A DNA stretch of 64,000 nt. Origin: Polyangiaceae bacterium. GTDB taxonomy: Bacteria; Myxococcota_A; Polyangia; Polyangiales; Polyangiaceae. Positions 1 to 6,637 of the stretch are shown piece by piece. Each line of letters begins with the position of its first letter. The stretch's first letter is position 1. The notes beneath the pieces are model-generated. The model ran no database searches. It was given only the letters and a program-made list of their open reading frames with translations, and was not told the DNA's origin. Location of the stretch: assembly GCA_016929495.1 (NCBI GenBank), contig JAFGIS010000515.1, forward strand, positions 1-64,000. Reading direction: 5' to 3'. The position numbers and the translations under genes are program-made.

Positions 1-39
1 CACTGGTCGGGATGCCGCGAGGGCGTTAGAGGCCAGCCG

Positions 40-162
40 TCAGGCCTTCACCGCCCACCGCAGCTTTGCCGCCGACGCTCGGGGATTGGAGTGGATCTCG
101 CCGGGAGTGGGCCGAATCACTTCCTGGGTGATCCGAGAATACTGCCCCTGACGGTAGCCCTG
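40..162 (-). pseudogene. C-terminal remainder of rsmH beyond an in-frame TAG
   Basis: After the TAG at 163-165 the same reading frame stays open for 40 codons to a TGA at 40-42. It encodes the conserved C-terminal end of RsmH: the VIRPTPGEI segment and the family-typical NPRASAAKLR motif. Nothing is shifted or deleted, so one nonsense codon separates it from the main gene. It could be the end of a decayed gene, a readthrough product, or the result of a base error in the assembly. Confidence 0.75.
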
Positions 163-954
163 CTAGAACGCCTTCTTGACGCGCCGATCCCCGCCGGAAT
201 GGAACGTTAGGATCGCGACACGTCCCCCCGGGCTCAGGCAACCGTGCACCACGCGCAGGAACGCCGCTACGGCCTTGAGCTCCTCATTGACCGCGATGCG
301 CAGAGCCTGGAACGTCCGGGTCGCGGGATCGATCCCGCCGACGCGGTGGGGCCCCACCGCTCGAACGACGGCGCGCCGCAAATCCAGTGTCGTCCTGAGC
401 TCGTTGTTCCGGAGCGCCTGCTTGACGCAACGAGCGACGCGTCGGGAACGACGCTCCTCGCCATACTGATAGATGACGGAGGCAAGCTCCTCTTGTGAGA
501 GCTGCTCGATGAGCTCGCGAGCCGTCCGGCCCTGCGAGAGGTCCATCCGCATATCGAGCGGTCCCTCCGCGCGGAAGCTCATGCCTCGCGTCGAATCGTC
601 GAGCTGGTGCGAGCTCACCCCGAGATCGGCAACGAGTCCATCGACCGCGGTGATCCCGAGATCGTCGAGATGCCGTTCGATGTCAGCGAACTCGCTCTGG
701 ATCACCTGCACGCGCTCGGCAAAAGCCGACAGCCGCTCGCGCGCGGCGGCCACCGCGTCCGTGTCTCGGTCGAACGCCACGACGCGCGCCCCGCGACACG
801 CCTCGAGCAGAGCGGCCGAGTGCCCGCCTCCACCGACGGTCGCATCGACGTAGATTCCGCCGACGCCCGGCTGCAAAGCGCCGACGACCTGTTCGACCAT
901 GACGGTCGTGTGTGCGTAGGTTGGGGGCTCGATCGTGAAGGCCGGCATCGTCAT
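163..954 (-). CDS. rsmH: RsmH, 16S rRNA m4C1402 methyltransferase, cut short by in-frame amber codon
   Basis: SAM-dependent N4-methyltransferase of 16S rRNA C1402 (MraW family), the second gene of the dcw cluster. The ATG at 954 overlaps the mraZ stop (ATGA), which fixes the start; a longer open frame upstream only shadows mraZ. Visible motifs are HTTVM (residues 15-19), the SAM loop DATVGGGGHS (37-46), FDRD, GLVADLGVSSHQLD and FHS near the end. Codon 264 is TAG, and with readthrough the product would be 304 codons, the usual family length. The normally conserved FHSLEDR motif reads FHSGGDR, which together with the stop suggests either genuine decay or low sequence quality here. Cell-division genes should follow beyond the left edge. 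Confidence 0.85.
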   Translation of the reverse strand: MTMPAFTIEPPTYAHTTVMVEQVVGALQPGVGGIYVDATVGGGGHSAALLEACRGARVVAFDRDTDAVAAARERLSAFAERVQVIQSEFADIERHLDDLGITAVDGLVADLGVSSHQLDDSTRGMSFRAEGPLDMRMDLSQGRTARELIEQLSQEELASVIYQYGEERRSRRVARCVKQALRNNELRTTLDLRRAVVRAVGPHRVGGIDPATRTFQALRIAVNEELKAVAAFLRVVHGCLSPGGRVAILTFHSGGDRRVKKAF

Positions 955-1400
955 ATGCTGATGTGCTCCGTGACCGCCACCTTGAACTCTGCTTCGGCGG
1001 CGGGTGTCATGACCAACGCATCGTCCCAGAGGGGCTTGGACCACACCTCGATGTACTGGCCCATGCCCGCCCAGAGAACGTCCTTGGTGAGCTCGGCCTT
1101 CTGACGCAGGTGCGGCGGGACCAGAACGCGCCCCGCCCGATCGAGCTCGCACTCGATCGCCGCGGAGATGAACATCCGTCGGAAGCGAACCGTGTTCGGG
1201 TCGAGCGACGACAGCGTCGAGACCTTCTCCTCGAGCGCCTCCCACGCCGCCATCGGGTACAGGCGCAGACAGGGCTCGAACAGCGCGGGGGTCAGGATGA
1301 ACGGTCCGGTTCCGTTGGGCGCGACGCCGTCACGCAGCCGCGCCGGCAGACTGACGCGCCCCTTGGCATCGATGCTGTGCAGGAACTGACCGCGGAACAT
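951..1400 (-). CDS. mraZ: MraZ, transcriptional regulator of the dcw cluster
   Basis: MraZ is a DNA-binding AbrB-fold repressor that controls its own division/cell-wall operon. The 149-residue protein begins MFRGQFLHSIDAKGRVSLPA, the first of the two AbrB-like halves, and carries the second half as LDRAGRVLVPPHLR. Length and architecture are normal. Its stop codon overlaps the rsmH start by four bases, so the two are translationally coupled. A promoter and tandem GTGGG boxes lie just upstream, consistent with autoregulation. Confidence 0.95.
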   Translation of the reverse strand: MFRGQFLHSIDAKGRVSLPARLRDGVAPNGTGPFILTPALFEPCLRLYPMAAWEALEEKVSTLSSLDPNTVRFRRMFISAAIECELDRAGRVLVPPHLRQKAELTKDVLWAGMGQYIEVWSKPLWDDALVMTPAAEAEFKVAVTEHISI

Positions 1401-1435
1401 TCGCTAACACCGGATGGGCGAGCTCGACACTCTGA

Positions 1436-1451
1436 CCCACTATTTCCCACT
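1436..1451 (-). promoter_or_regulatory. MraZ box: tandem AGTGGG repeats at 10-bp period
   Basis: On the minus strand AGTGGG occurs twice exactly 10 bp apart. A weaker copy (CGGGGC) lies one period upstream and another (AGTGTC) one period downstream. MraZ in other bacteria binds (G)TGGG repeats with this spacing in its own promoter. The boxes sit at or just downstream of the predicted start point, where binding would block transcription. Repeat and spacing are seen; binding is inferred. Confidence 0.75.
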
Positions 1452-1461
1452 TAACGCCCCG

Positions 1462-1490
1462 ACCCTACGGGCCGGCGCGTCCGGTGTCAA
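1462..1490 (-). promoter_or_regulatory. Predicted sigma70-type promoter of mraZ-rsmH
   Basis: Minus-strand TTGACA (1490-1485) is separated by 17 bp from TAGGGT (1467-1462). This puts the start point near 1455, right at the MraZ boxes and about 55 nt before the mraZ ATG. The -35 is perfect; the -10 matches three of six consensus bases. Confidence 0.6.
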
Positions 1491-1904
1491 CTACTCTGGG
1501 ATGTCCAGCCCACGATTCGTCGGGGTCTTGGCCCCATGCAGCTTACCTGATCACACGTTCAGATATTTGCGGTCTCTGAGCAGCATTTCTGCATTGGGGC
1601 GGCACGCCTGAGCGAGCCAGAGCCACCCAGGAGACCAGCCAGGACCACTTCTCTCACAGGACCCGCCGACCGGTCCAGAATCGTGCAGTTGGCTCGGACC
1701 ACATCCTGCGGGCTCGAGGCTTCGGGTCACGCCCCGCCAGCCCCAACCGGAAAAGAGCCGTGCCCTGCTTGACCAGCCGACACCGGAGGTCACGACTCGA
1801 GCACGCGGTCATCCGCAGGTCGGTGATGTCAGGGCAAGTGATCCTCATGCAACCGTTGGCGTCCCGAATCGGACCCCACGCCACCGAGCAGCCGTGACCG
1901 GGCA
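1491..1904. other. Intergenic region, no gene recognised
   Basis: This stretch lies between the divergently transcribed mraZ and vapB. Several short open frames exist on both strands, but none has a recognisable domain, ribosome-binding site or partner. I see no RNA gene or insertion-sequence end. It marks the change from the dcw cluster to the accessory segment. Confidence 0.5.
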
Positions 1905-1934
1905 TTGACAGCTATCCTACCGTAGGTAGGATAG
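1905..1934 (+). promoter_or_regulatory. vapB promoter with embedded 10-bp inverted-repeat operator
   Basis: TTGACA (1905-1910) and TAGGAT (1927-1932) with a 16-bp spacer form a likely promoter. The spacer and -10 are covered by a perfect inverted repeat, CTATCCTACC (1912-1921), gta, GGTAGGATAG (1925-1934), the size expected for a dimeric ribbon-helix-helix repressor. The predicted start point falls at about 1939, the A of the vapB ATG, so the mRNA may be leaderless. Repeat and promoter boxes are seen; autoregulation is the norm for VapBC and is inferred here. Confidence 0.75.
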
Positions 1935-1938
1935 TAGC

Positions 1939-2247
1939 ATGGCCAAGGCAGCGAACCGACGAACAGCAGCTCATGCCGCCGCGCGGGCCCGGCGACCCGT
2001 GACTCCTGCCGCGAGGACTCCGGGTCGTGCCAAGAAGATCTCGATCACGGTAGATGAGCACGTACTTCACGAGGTCAGGCAGGTGATCCATCGGACGGGC
2101 CACACTCTCAGTGCACACGTGACGGAAGCTCTGGCCGGTGACCTCCGGCGCCGGCACCTGCAACAGTTGATCGAGCAGTACGAATCGAAGCACGGAGTGA
2201 TCACGGAGGAGGAACTGGCTCGGGCACGCGACCAATGGCAGGGCTAA
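1939..2247 (+). CDS. vapB: VapB-like ribbon-helix-helix antitoxin
   Basis: Antitoxin of a type II toxin-antitoxin pair: it should bind the PIN toxin encoded next and repress the shared promoter. Of 102 residues, the first 33 or so form a basic Ala/Arg/Pro-rich tail. Next comes a ribbon-helix-helix module (strand KISITVDEHV, then helices to about residue 75) and an acidic C-terminal arm that would wrap the toxin. The ATG directly abuts the inverted-repeat operator and no Shine-Dalgarno is visible, in line with a leaderless transcript. It overlaps the toxin gene by 13 bp. The basic N-terminal extension is unusual for VapB. Confidence 0.8.
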   Translation: MAKAANRRTAAHAAARARRPVTPAARTPGRAKKISITVDEHVLHEVRQVIHRTGHTLSAHVTEALAGDLRRRHLQQLIEQYESKHGVITEEELARARDQWQG

Positions 2248-2615
2248 CACTCGACAGTGGAGCTCTGATCGCCCATGAGCGTGCCGACCGACGAGTGGTC
2301 GTGCACCTCAAGGAGGCTCTGCTTCGTGGCGTCGAGCTCACCGTACCGACGGCGGTGGTGGCCGAAGTCTGGCGGGGAGGGCCACGAGCCGCACGCTCCG
2401 CCATGCTTCTCGGCGCGTGCGTCGTCGAACCCCTGTCCGAACGGCTTGCACGTGCCGCTGGCGAAGCGCTCGGCGTCGTCGAAGGGAGCGGTGTCATCGA
2501 CGCTATCGTAATGGCGTCTGCCGCAACGCGTGGCGATCGGGTGCTGACATCAGATTCGGCAGACCTCAGACGACTGCGTACCGCATTCCCGAATGTCAAT
2601 GTGGTAGGCATCTGA
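2235..2615 (+). CDS. vapC: VapC-like PIN-domain toxin ribonuclease
   Basis: PIN-domain endoribonuclease, the toxin partner of the preceding antitoxin. The 126-residue protein keeps the acidic metal-binding set: Asp7 (LTLDSGALI), Glu44 (VVAEVWR), Asp89 (VIDAIVMA) and Asp107 (LTSDSADL). The start overlaps the antitoxin end by 13 bp, implying coupled translation. Length is typical for VapC. The target RNA cannot be told from sequence. Confidence 0.85.
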   Translation: MAGLTLDSGALIAHERADRRVVVHLKEALLRGVELTVPTAVVAEVWRGGPRAARSAMLLGACVVEPLSERLARAAGEALGVVEGSGVIDAIVMASAATRGDRVLTSDSADLRRLRTAFPNVNVVGI

Positions 2616-2858
2616 CAATGAGTTGGCTGGGACCAGAGAGCACGGGCGCCTGCGCCCAAGCGTCGAACCCAGCACTGCTCGGCCGCACAATGTGGCGACA
2701 CTCCTCGCGTTCCGCATGAGTCGGCGCGTTGCAGGTCTGCCATCGGCTGCATCGTGTTCGCACGATGGTTCCGCCGGACTCGTTCCGTTCGGCTGGCCGT
2801 CGTCGACCGAGGAATCGGGATCCCGGCTGCACTGCTACTGCCGCGCTATGCACGGCGT

Positions 2859-3929
2859 TCACCGAACACAGCGAAAACCAAGGCCGGGGCCTCGCTGTTG
2901 CGGAATGATCCCGAATCGAAAGGGCACGTAAGTGATCGGGCTAGCCGTGTTGTCGAGGCAGCATCCGCGAACCACCCGGGCATCCACGCACGGCGTACTT
3001 GCGCCTCGGGTCTCACAGGTTTTCGTCTCGGTCCACTCCCATACGCTGGCCGCCATGTCGAGCACACCCGACGGGCTCGGACGTTCGGGCACAGAGCCCA
3101 CCGACGTCTCGGCGCCATCACCGTTGCCGGAGTTCATCGCCAACCACTTCCTTGGATGTTTCCACGCCTCTTTCTTCGTCAGATCGAACCATTCCGACGA
3201 ACAGCACCCGTGACATCCGGGCCCGGTGAACGGTACTCGCGTGGAGTGATTCCAGAGATAGGCCCGTGCATCTCTGCCACGCGCCGCGTATTCCCACTCC
3301 TCGTCGGTTGGCAGTCGCTTGTACGCCCATCTGCAATACGCCCGTGCCTGACTCCAGTCCACGCAGTTGATCGGATGCTGCCCTCGACCTTCACGTCCGG
3401 CGTTGCAGAAGGCCCTCAGCAGCACCTCTGCCTCCTGCGTGATGTCGGGCCAGAAGGCCGTTGCGTGCGCCGGTAGGCAGGCTTTCGCTTCCACACAGGC
3501 TTGATACGAGGCAACCGTCACCTCCGTCACGTCCATTTCGAAGCTCGGGATCGGGCGCATCCCACTTCCACCCGTTACGAGCTGCCCAGCCGGGATCCTT
3601 ACCATTCGAGCCGGGTTTCGCTCCCTCGCTGACACCATCGAAGCGGCAGTCGACGCGCCGTCGAGCGGCATGGACCGGGCCGCTGGACGACCCGAGGTAG
3701 CCGTAGCGCGAGTCGGAGCGGGGCCACCAGCACTTGCACTTCGAGCCTCGGTCGCGTGTTTTGCCGCGAGCGCAACTCCGAACGCGGCGGCGAGCGCACC
3801 GCCCACGACGAACGGGACCCACCGGCCGTTTCGACCCCGGCAGAGACACGATGGTCCGTTCGTTCGACTTCGCTCACTGGGTGTCACGGTCGTCCTCGGC
3901 AGTATCGCGACCGACTCCGACGATACCAC
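2859..3929 (-). CDS. Membrane-anchored FGE/SUMF1-fold protein (C-type-lectin-like)
   Basis: The 356-residue protein has a basic N-terminus, one membrane segment at about residues 37-56 (WVPFVVGGALAAAFGVALAA), an Ala/Ser/Thr-rich linker, and a formylglycine-generating-enzyme-type domain from about residue 108 to the end. Family signatures are ARMVRIPAGQ, VTVASYQACVEA, INCVDWSQARAYCRW, RLPTDEEWEYAARG, SVWEWTE, RVVRG and the terminal GLGFRCVR. In this fold the C-terminal part is also the variable region of many DGR targets. The active-site cysteine pattern of true FGE is not evident; instead there is a Cys cluster, PGCHGCCSSEW. A structural or ligand-binding role on the periplasmic side is more likely than enzyme activity. 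It lies on the same strand as the DGR-like template repeat and ends about 1.25 kb downstream of it. Confidence 0.85.
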   Translation of the reverse strand: MVSSESVAILPRTTVTPSERSRTNGPSCLCRGRNGRWVPFVVGGALAAAFGVALAAKHATEARSASAGGPAPTRATATSGRPAARSMPLDGASTAASMVSARERNPARMVRIPAGQLVTGGSGMRPIPSFEMDVTEVTVASYQACVEAKACLPAHATAFWPDITQEAEVLLRAFCNAGREGRGQHPINCVDWSQARAYCRWAYKRLPTDEEWEYAARGRDARAYLWNHSTRVPFTGPGCHGCCSSEWFDLTKKEAWKHPRKWLAMNSGNGDGAETSVGSVPERPSPSGVLDMAASVWEWTETKTCETRGASTPCVDARVVRGCCLDNTASPITYVPFRFGIIPQQRGPGLGFRCVR

Positions 3930-4108
3930 CTATCCATCGGCGTATCCTCAGCGCGTAGCCCCCGCCGCGGCCGCATGATCGGGTGACGCGGCGGGGGTCA
4001 GCGCCCATCGCCGAGGCGCGACCGGGTGGTCAGCGCGCGGCCCCGGGCAGCGGAGCGGCGAGGCACGGGCGCCACGGCCGTGACCGTGGAGCAGGCGGGC
4101 GTCGCCGT

Positions 4109-4225
4109 ACGGGCACAGCGAAAACCGAGGTTGTTGTTGCGGTTCGCAGGGTCATTCCTGTTGCGGTTCGCCGCGCGAACGTTGGAAGGGTCGTTGTTGT
4201 TCCAGCTGCCGCCACGATTCACGCG
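4109..4225 (-). repeat. DGR template-repeat-like segment, Asn-codon rich
   Basis: Read on the minus strand this 117-nt segment encodes the C-terminal signature of an FGE/C-type-lectin DGR target: RVNRGGSWNNN, then NVRAANRNRN, PANRNNN and LGFRCAR. Twelve of 39 codons are AAC or AAT, the hallmark of a template whose adenines are randomised during copying. No FGE domain precedes it in frame, so it is not the end of a gene; that isolation is what a template repeat looks like. The neighbour on the other strand is Avd-like. No reverse transcriptase exists in this window, so function is unproven. Confidence 0.7.
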
Positions 4226-4270
4226 GGCTGCCTGCCCGGGCTCGGCCAGCATACTGCTCTGGAGGCACCC

Positions 4271-4798
4271 GTGAACAGAGCACAAGGCGAGGCACCCGCG
4301 GCCGACCGGAGCAGGCCTCCGATAGCGCCGGCTGCGGTCATCGAAGAAGGATACCAGGCGTGGCTTTGGCTGGATGCACGCGTGGAAGGCTTTGCGGCGA
4401 GCGCACGCCGCCACATCGGACACCGAACCCTCGACGCGGTCCTCGACGCACTCGCTGCCACGGCCGAGGCCGCATATCTGCCGCGCGGCGAGCGCCGCGT
4501 GCTGGAGCTCGAGGCGGCCAACCGCCGTCTGACGATCGTGAGGCTCCTGCTGCGCGGGGCGCGCGAGCGCCGGTACCTTTCGGTGGGCCAGCATGAACAC
4601 GCCATGAGGCTGCTCGAGAGCTGGGGCCGCCAGCTCGGCGGGTGGCTGCGGGCCGAGCGCCGGCGTACTGCGACACCCGAGCGGGCGCACTCCCGTCGCT
4701 GGCCCCCGCGTGCGCGGTGCGCCGCAACGCGGGGCGAGCACACGCTGGTTCCCCCCGAATGGTGGACACGACGGGCTCAGTCCAGCGCGACTCGCTGA
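4271..4798 (+). CDS. avd: Avd-type four-helix-bundle DGR accessory protein
   Basis: Avd proteins form pentameric four-helix bundles that bind the DGR reverse transcriptase and template RNA. The core (about residues 27-130) shows the family pattern: YQAWLWLDARVEGF, ARRHIGHRTLDAVLDAL, LELEAANRRLTIVRLLL, RYLSVGQHEHAMRLLESWGR, QLGGWLRAERRR. The GTG at 4271 has GGAGG six bases upstream; the open frame continues to 3983 but would then run antisense through the template repeat. The Arg-rich C-terminal tail (about 45 residues) is beyond the usual length and overlaps the end of the convergent vapC by 22 bp. The related 23S rRNA intervening-sequence protein family has the same fold, so the DGR assignment rests partly on the neighbouring template repeat. 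Confidence 0.75.
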   Translation: MNRAQGEAPAADRSRPPIAPAAVIEEGYQAWLWLDARVEGFAASARRHIGHRTLDAVLDALAATAEAAYLPRGERRVLELEAANRRLTIVRLLLRGARERRYLSVGQHEHAMRLLESWGRQLGGWLRAERRRTATPERAHSRRWPPRARCAATRGEHTLVPPEWWTRRAQSSATR

Positions 4799-5181
4799 AG
4801 CCCGGGCACGCGCTCGAACCCGCGATCGAAAGTCGCGATATCGTGGACATCGTTGTTCAGCATGACAGCTGCGTGCACCGCATCGCGAGCGGACACGCCA
4901 GACACGGTGCAGAGAATGCTCTTGGCGCGATCGGTGTCGGCCAGTGTCACCGGGAACACGGCCGGACAGAGCTCCACGAACAGGTCGTAGACCCGCGCCA
5001 TCAAATCGGTTCGGCCCAGTCCGCAATAGCGAAACAGGATCTCCTGCAACACCTCGGCGCTGGTACACGCTGGAAAGCGTCCGGCGCGGACTGCTTCCAG
5101 GAAGCGCAGCGCCGGGGCTCGATTCGGGTGGTCGCGTCCGGCGACGTACATCGGAATGTTGGAGTCGATGAACACGCTCAC
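4777..5181 (-). CDS. vapC: VapC-like PIN-domain toxin (second TA pair)
   Basis: PIN-domain ribonuclease toxin of 134 residues starting at GTG 5181, which overlaps the antitoxin stop (GTGA). Acidic residues are complete: Asp6 (VFIDSNIPMY), Glu43 (CTSAEVLQEIL), Asp100 (SARDAVHAAV) and Asp119 (ATFDRGF). An open frame extends further upstream but there it only shadows the antitoxin gene. It converges on the Avd-like gene, and the two overlap by 22 bp. Confidence 0.9.
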   Translation of the reverse strand: MSVFIDSNIPMYVAGRDHPNRAPALRFLEAVRAGRFPACTSAEVLQEILFRYCGLGRTDLMARVYDLFVELCPAVFPVTLADTDRAKSILCTVSGVSARDAVHAAVMLNNDVHDIATFDRGFERVPGLQRVALD

Positions 5182-5405
5182 CGGCGACCTGCCTCGATCT
5201 CGGCGAGCATCTGGTCGATGTCGGCCGTGGGAGCGCCCAACGAGGCAAGATCCCGCAGGGGCTCGGGCGCTGACAGGCCGGCGTCCAGGGTTTGCTCGAG
5301 CGCGCGCCGCACCCATTCGCCTTTGGAGACGCGCGCGCGCTGAGCGGCCTTCGCGACCCTGGCATCCAACCCATCCGGAATCAGTACCTGTAAGCGGTGA
5401 CTCAT
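5178..5405 (-). CDS. vapB: VapB-like ribbon-helix-helix antitoxin (second TA pair)
   Basis: The 75-residue protein begins MSHRLQVLIPDGLDARVAKA with the strand-helix start of a ribbon-helix-helix fold, continues with RVSKGEWVRRALEQTLD, and ends in an acidic arm (ADIDQMLAEIEAGRR) of the kind that binds PIN toxins. It is the first gene of the pair and overlaps vapC by four bases. It shares no obvious similarity with the VapB at 1939 apart from the fold. Confidence 0.85.
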   Translation of the reverse strand: MSHRLQVLIPDGLDARVAKAAQRARVSKGEWVRRALEQTLDAGLSAPEPLRDLASLGAPTADIDQMLAEIEAGRR

Positions 5406-5577
5406 ATGCTCATGCTAATAGGAGATGGCTTCTCCGCAATCGGGTGTGTTAGGTCCCGCGGCCTGCACGCCTGCTCCCGAGGGCGTTTCGTCCTCTGAGG
5501 TCCGTCCTCGGCGGTCGACAGCACGGCCGACAGTCCAGGGCCGTCGAGGCGGCCCGGCGCACCGGAAGGAGTCGGCC

Positions 5578-6333
5578 TCAGGGCCCGCGACAAGCTGGCA
5601 ACCAGGCACAGATCGCCCCCAGAGCAGCGGTGGCGGCTGTTTCGGTGCGCAGGACGAAATCGCCCAGCGAAACGGCAGTGAAGCCGGATCCGGCCATCAG
5701 GTCAAGCTCGACAGAAGACCAGCCGCCCTCCGGGCCAATGGCCGCAACGAGTGGCCCTTGGCCCACCCAGTCGGCAAGCGCCTCGCCGAGACCAACCTGC
5801 GAGGCGGCATGCAGGCACAGGGCCCGGCACACCGGCAGGGCTCGGAGTGCCGCTGAGAGCGGTCCGACCTCGTCGAGAACCGGAATATCGCCGCGCCCGC
5901 ACTGTCGCGCAGCCTGCACCGCGATGGCGCGCCAGCGCTGTCTGCGGGCCGAGGCCCGCTCGCCGTAGCTCGGGACGCTGCGCTCGGCCTGGACCGGTAT
6001 GATTCGCGTGACCCCAAGGGCCGTGGCGTCCCTGACAATCCGGTCGAGCTTGTCCCCCTTGGCCACGGCCTGGAGCAGGGTGACACGGGCCGTCGACACG
6101 GCACTCGCCGCGCGCACGGTTGACAGCTCGACCTGTACCCCATGCTCGTCCACGGACAGGACCCTGCCCTCGGCCTCGGTTGCCTGCTCGGGATCGAAGG
6201 CCAGGATGCGATCACCCGCCCGCAGCCGATGGACCCGGGCGATGTACAGGCTGCTGTCCCGGGGAAGCACGCGGGCGCCCTTGGCGAGGGCCGCGACCGG
6301 AACGCGAAGGGCACGGCTCGCCGCGTCTTGCAC
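5578..6333 (-). CDS. rsmE: RsmE, 16S rRNA m3U1498 methyltransferase
   Basis: SPOUT-class methyltransferase that methylates U1498 of 16S rRNA. The N-terminal PUA-like part includes YIARVHRLRAGDRILAFD. The SPOUT part shows QAVAKGDKLDRIVRDATALG, IIPVQAERSV, the SAM-binding IGPEGGWSSVELDLM and the C-terminal SLGDFVLRTETAATAAL. I chose the GTG at 6333, giving 251 residues, the normal size; the frame is open to 6555 but the extra 74 residues have no family similarity. It is transcribed alone, away from the lipoprotein at 6638. Confidence 0.9.
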   Translation of the reverse strand: MQDAASRALRVPVAALAKGARVLPRDSSLYIARVHRLRAGDRILAFDPEQATEAEGRVLSVDEHGVQVELSTVRAASAVSTARVTLLQAVAKGDKLDRIVRDATALGVTRIIPVQAERSVPSYGERASARRQRWRAIAVQAARQCGRGDIPVLDEVGPLSAALRALPVCRALCLHAASQVGLGEALADWVGQGPLVAAIGPEGGWSSVELDLMAGSGFTAVSLGDFVLRTETAATAALGAICAWLPACRGP

Positions 6334-6621
6334 GGCCCCATGCGTACCACATGCGGGCGGCCGCCGAGGATGCGGCCGAGCTGTGGGAGCCTGCGCCGGC
6401 GTCTCAAGCCCCGGGCGAAGCAGCCCTGGATTTCGGCCCGTGCACCGGATCTGCGAAAGCAACCTGATCACCCCTGAAGACCCTGTCGCCCCCTGGGCAG
6501 GGGCCCGGACCGGCTTCGAACCGGGGGCCTCCAGGATGATACAGTGCGGTGCCAAATTTCCCCGGTGTGTCTGGAGCTTGAGACTTCGGTCGCGCCCGTG
6601 ATACTGGTGGCACCCTATCGG
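6334..6621. other. Divergent intergenic region with GC-rich hairpins
   Basis: About 300 bp separate rsmE from the lipoprotein gene and should hold both promoters. I see a near-palindrome, CCGG-CTTCGAA-CCGG (6510-6524), that imitates a tRNA T-arm but has no matching acceptor or D-arm, and a GCCCC/CAGGGGC hairpin just before it. No gene is supported. Confidence 0.4.
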
Positions 6622-6637
6622 TTAGGAGGAGTCCCGA

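Noticed and set aside
2859-2980. FGE-like gene end as the active variable repeat of the adjacent template
   Set aside because: Many differences fall at non-adenine positions, including silent codon changes at shared residues, which adenine mutagenesis does not produce.
3983-4270. Longer avd start at GTG 3983
   Set aside because: It would translate the antisense of the template repeat; GTG 4271 has a good GGAGG at correct spacing and the Avd similarity begins after it.
3998-5374. 458-codon minus-strand open frame through template repeat, avd and vapB/C
   Set aside because: It runs antisense to avd and out of frame with vapB/vapC; only the 117-nt segment has protein-like meaning, and it is better explained as a DGR template.
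6505-6600. tRNA-like T-arm (CCGGTTCGAAGCCGG on the minus strand)
   Set aside because: No acceptor-stem partner, D-arm or anticodon arm can be found at the required distances on either strand.
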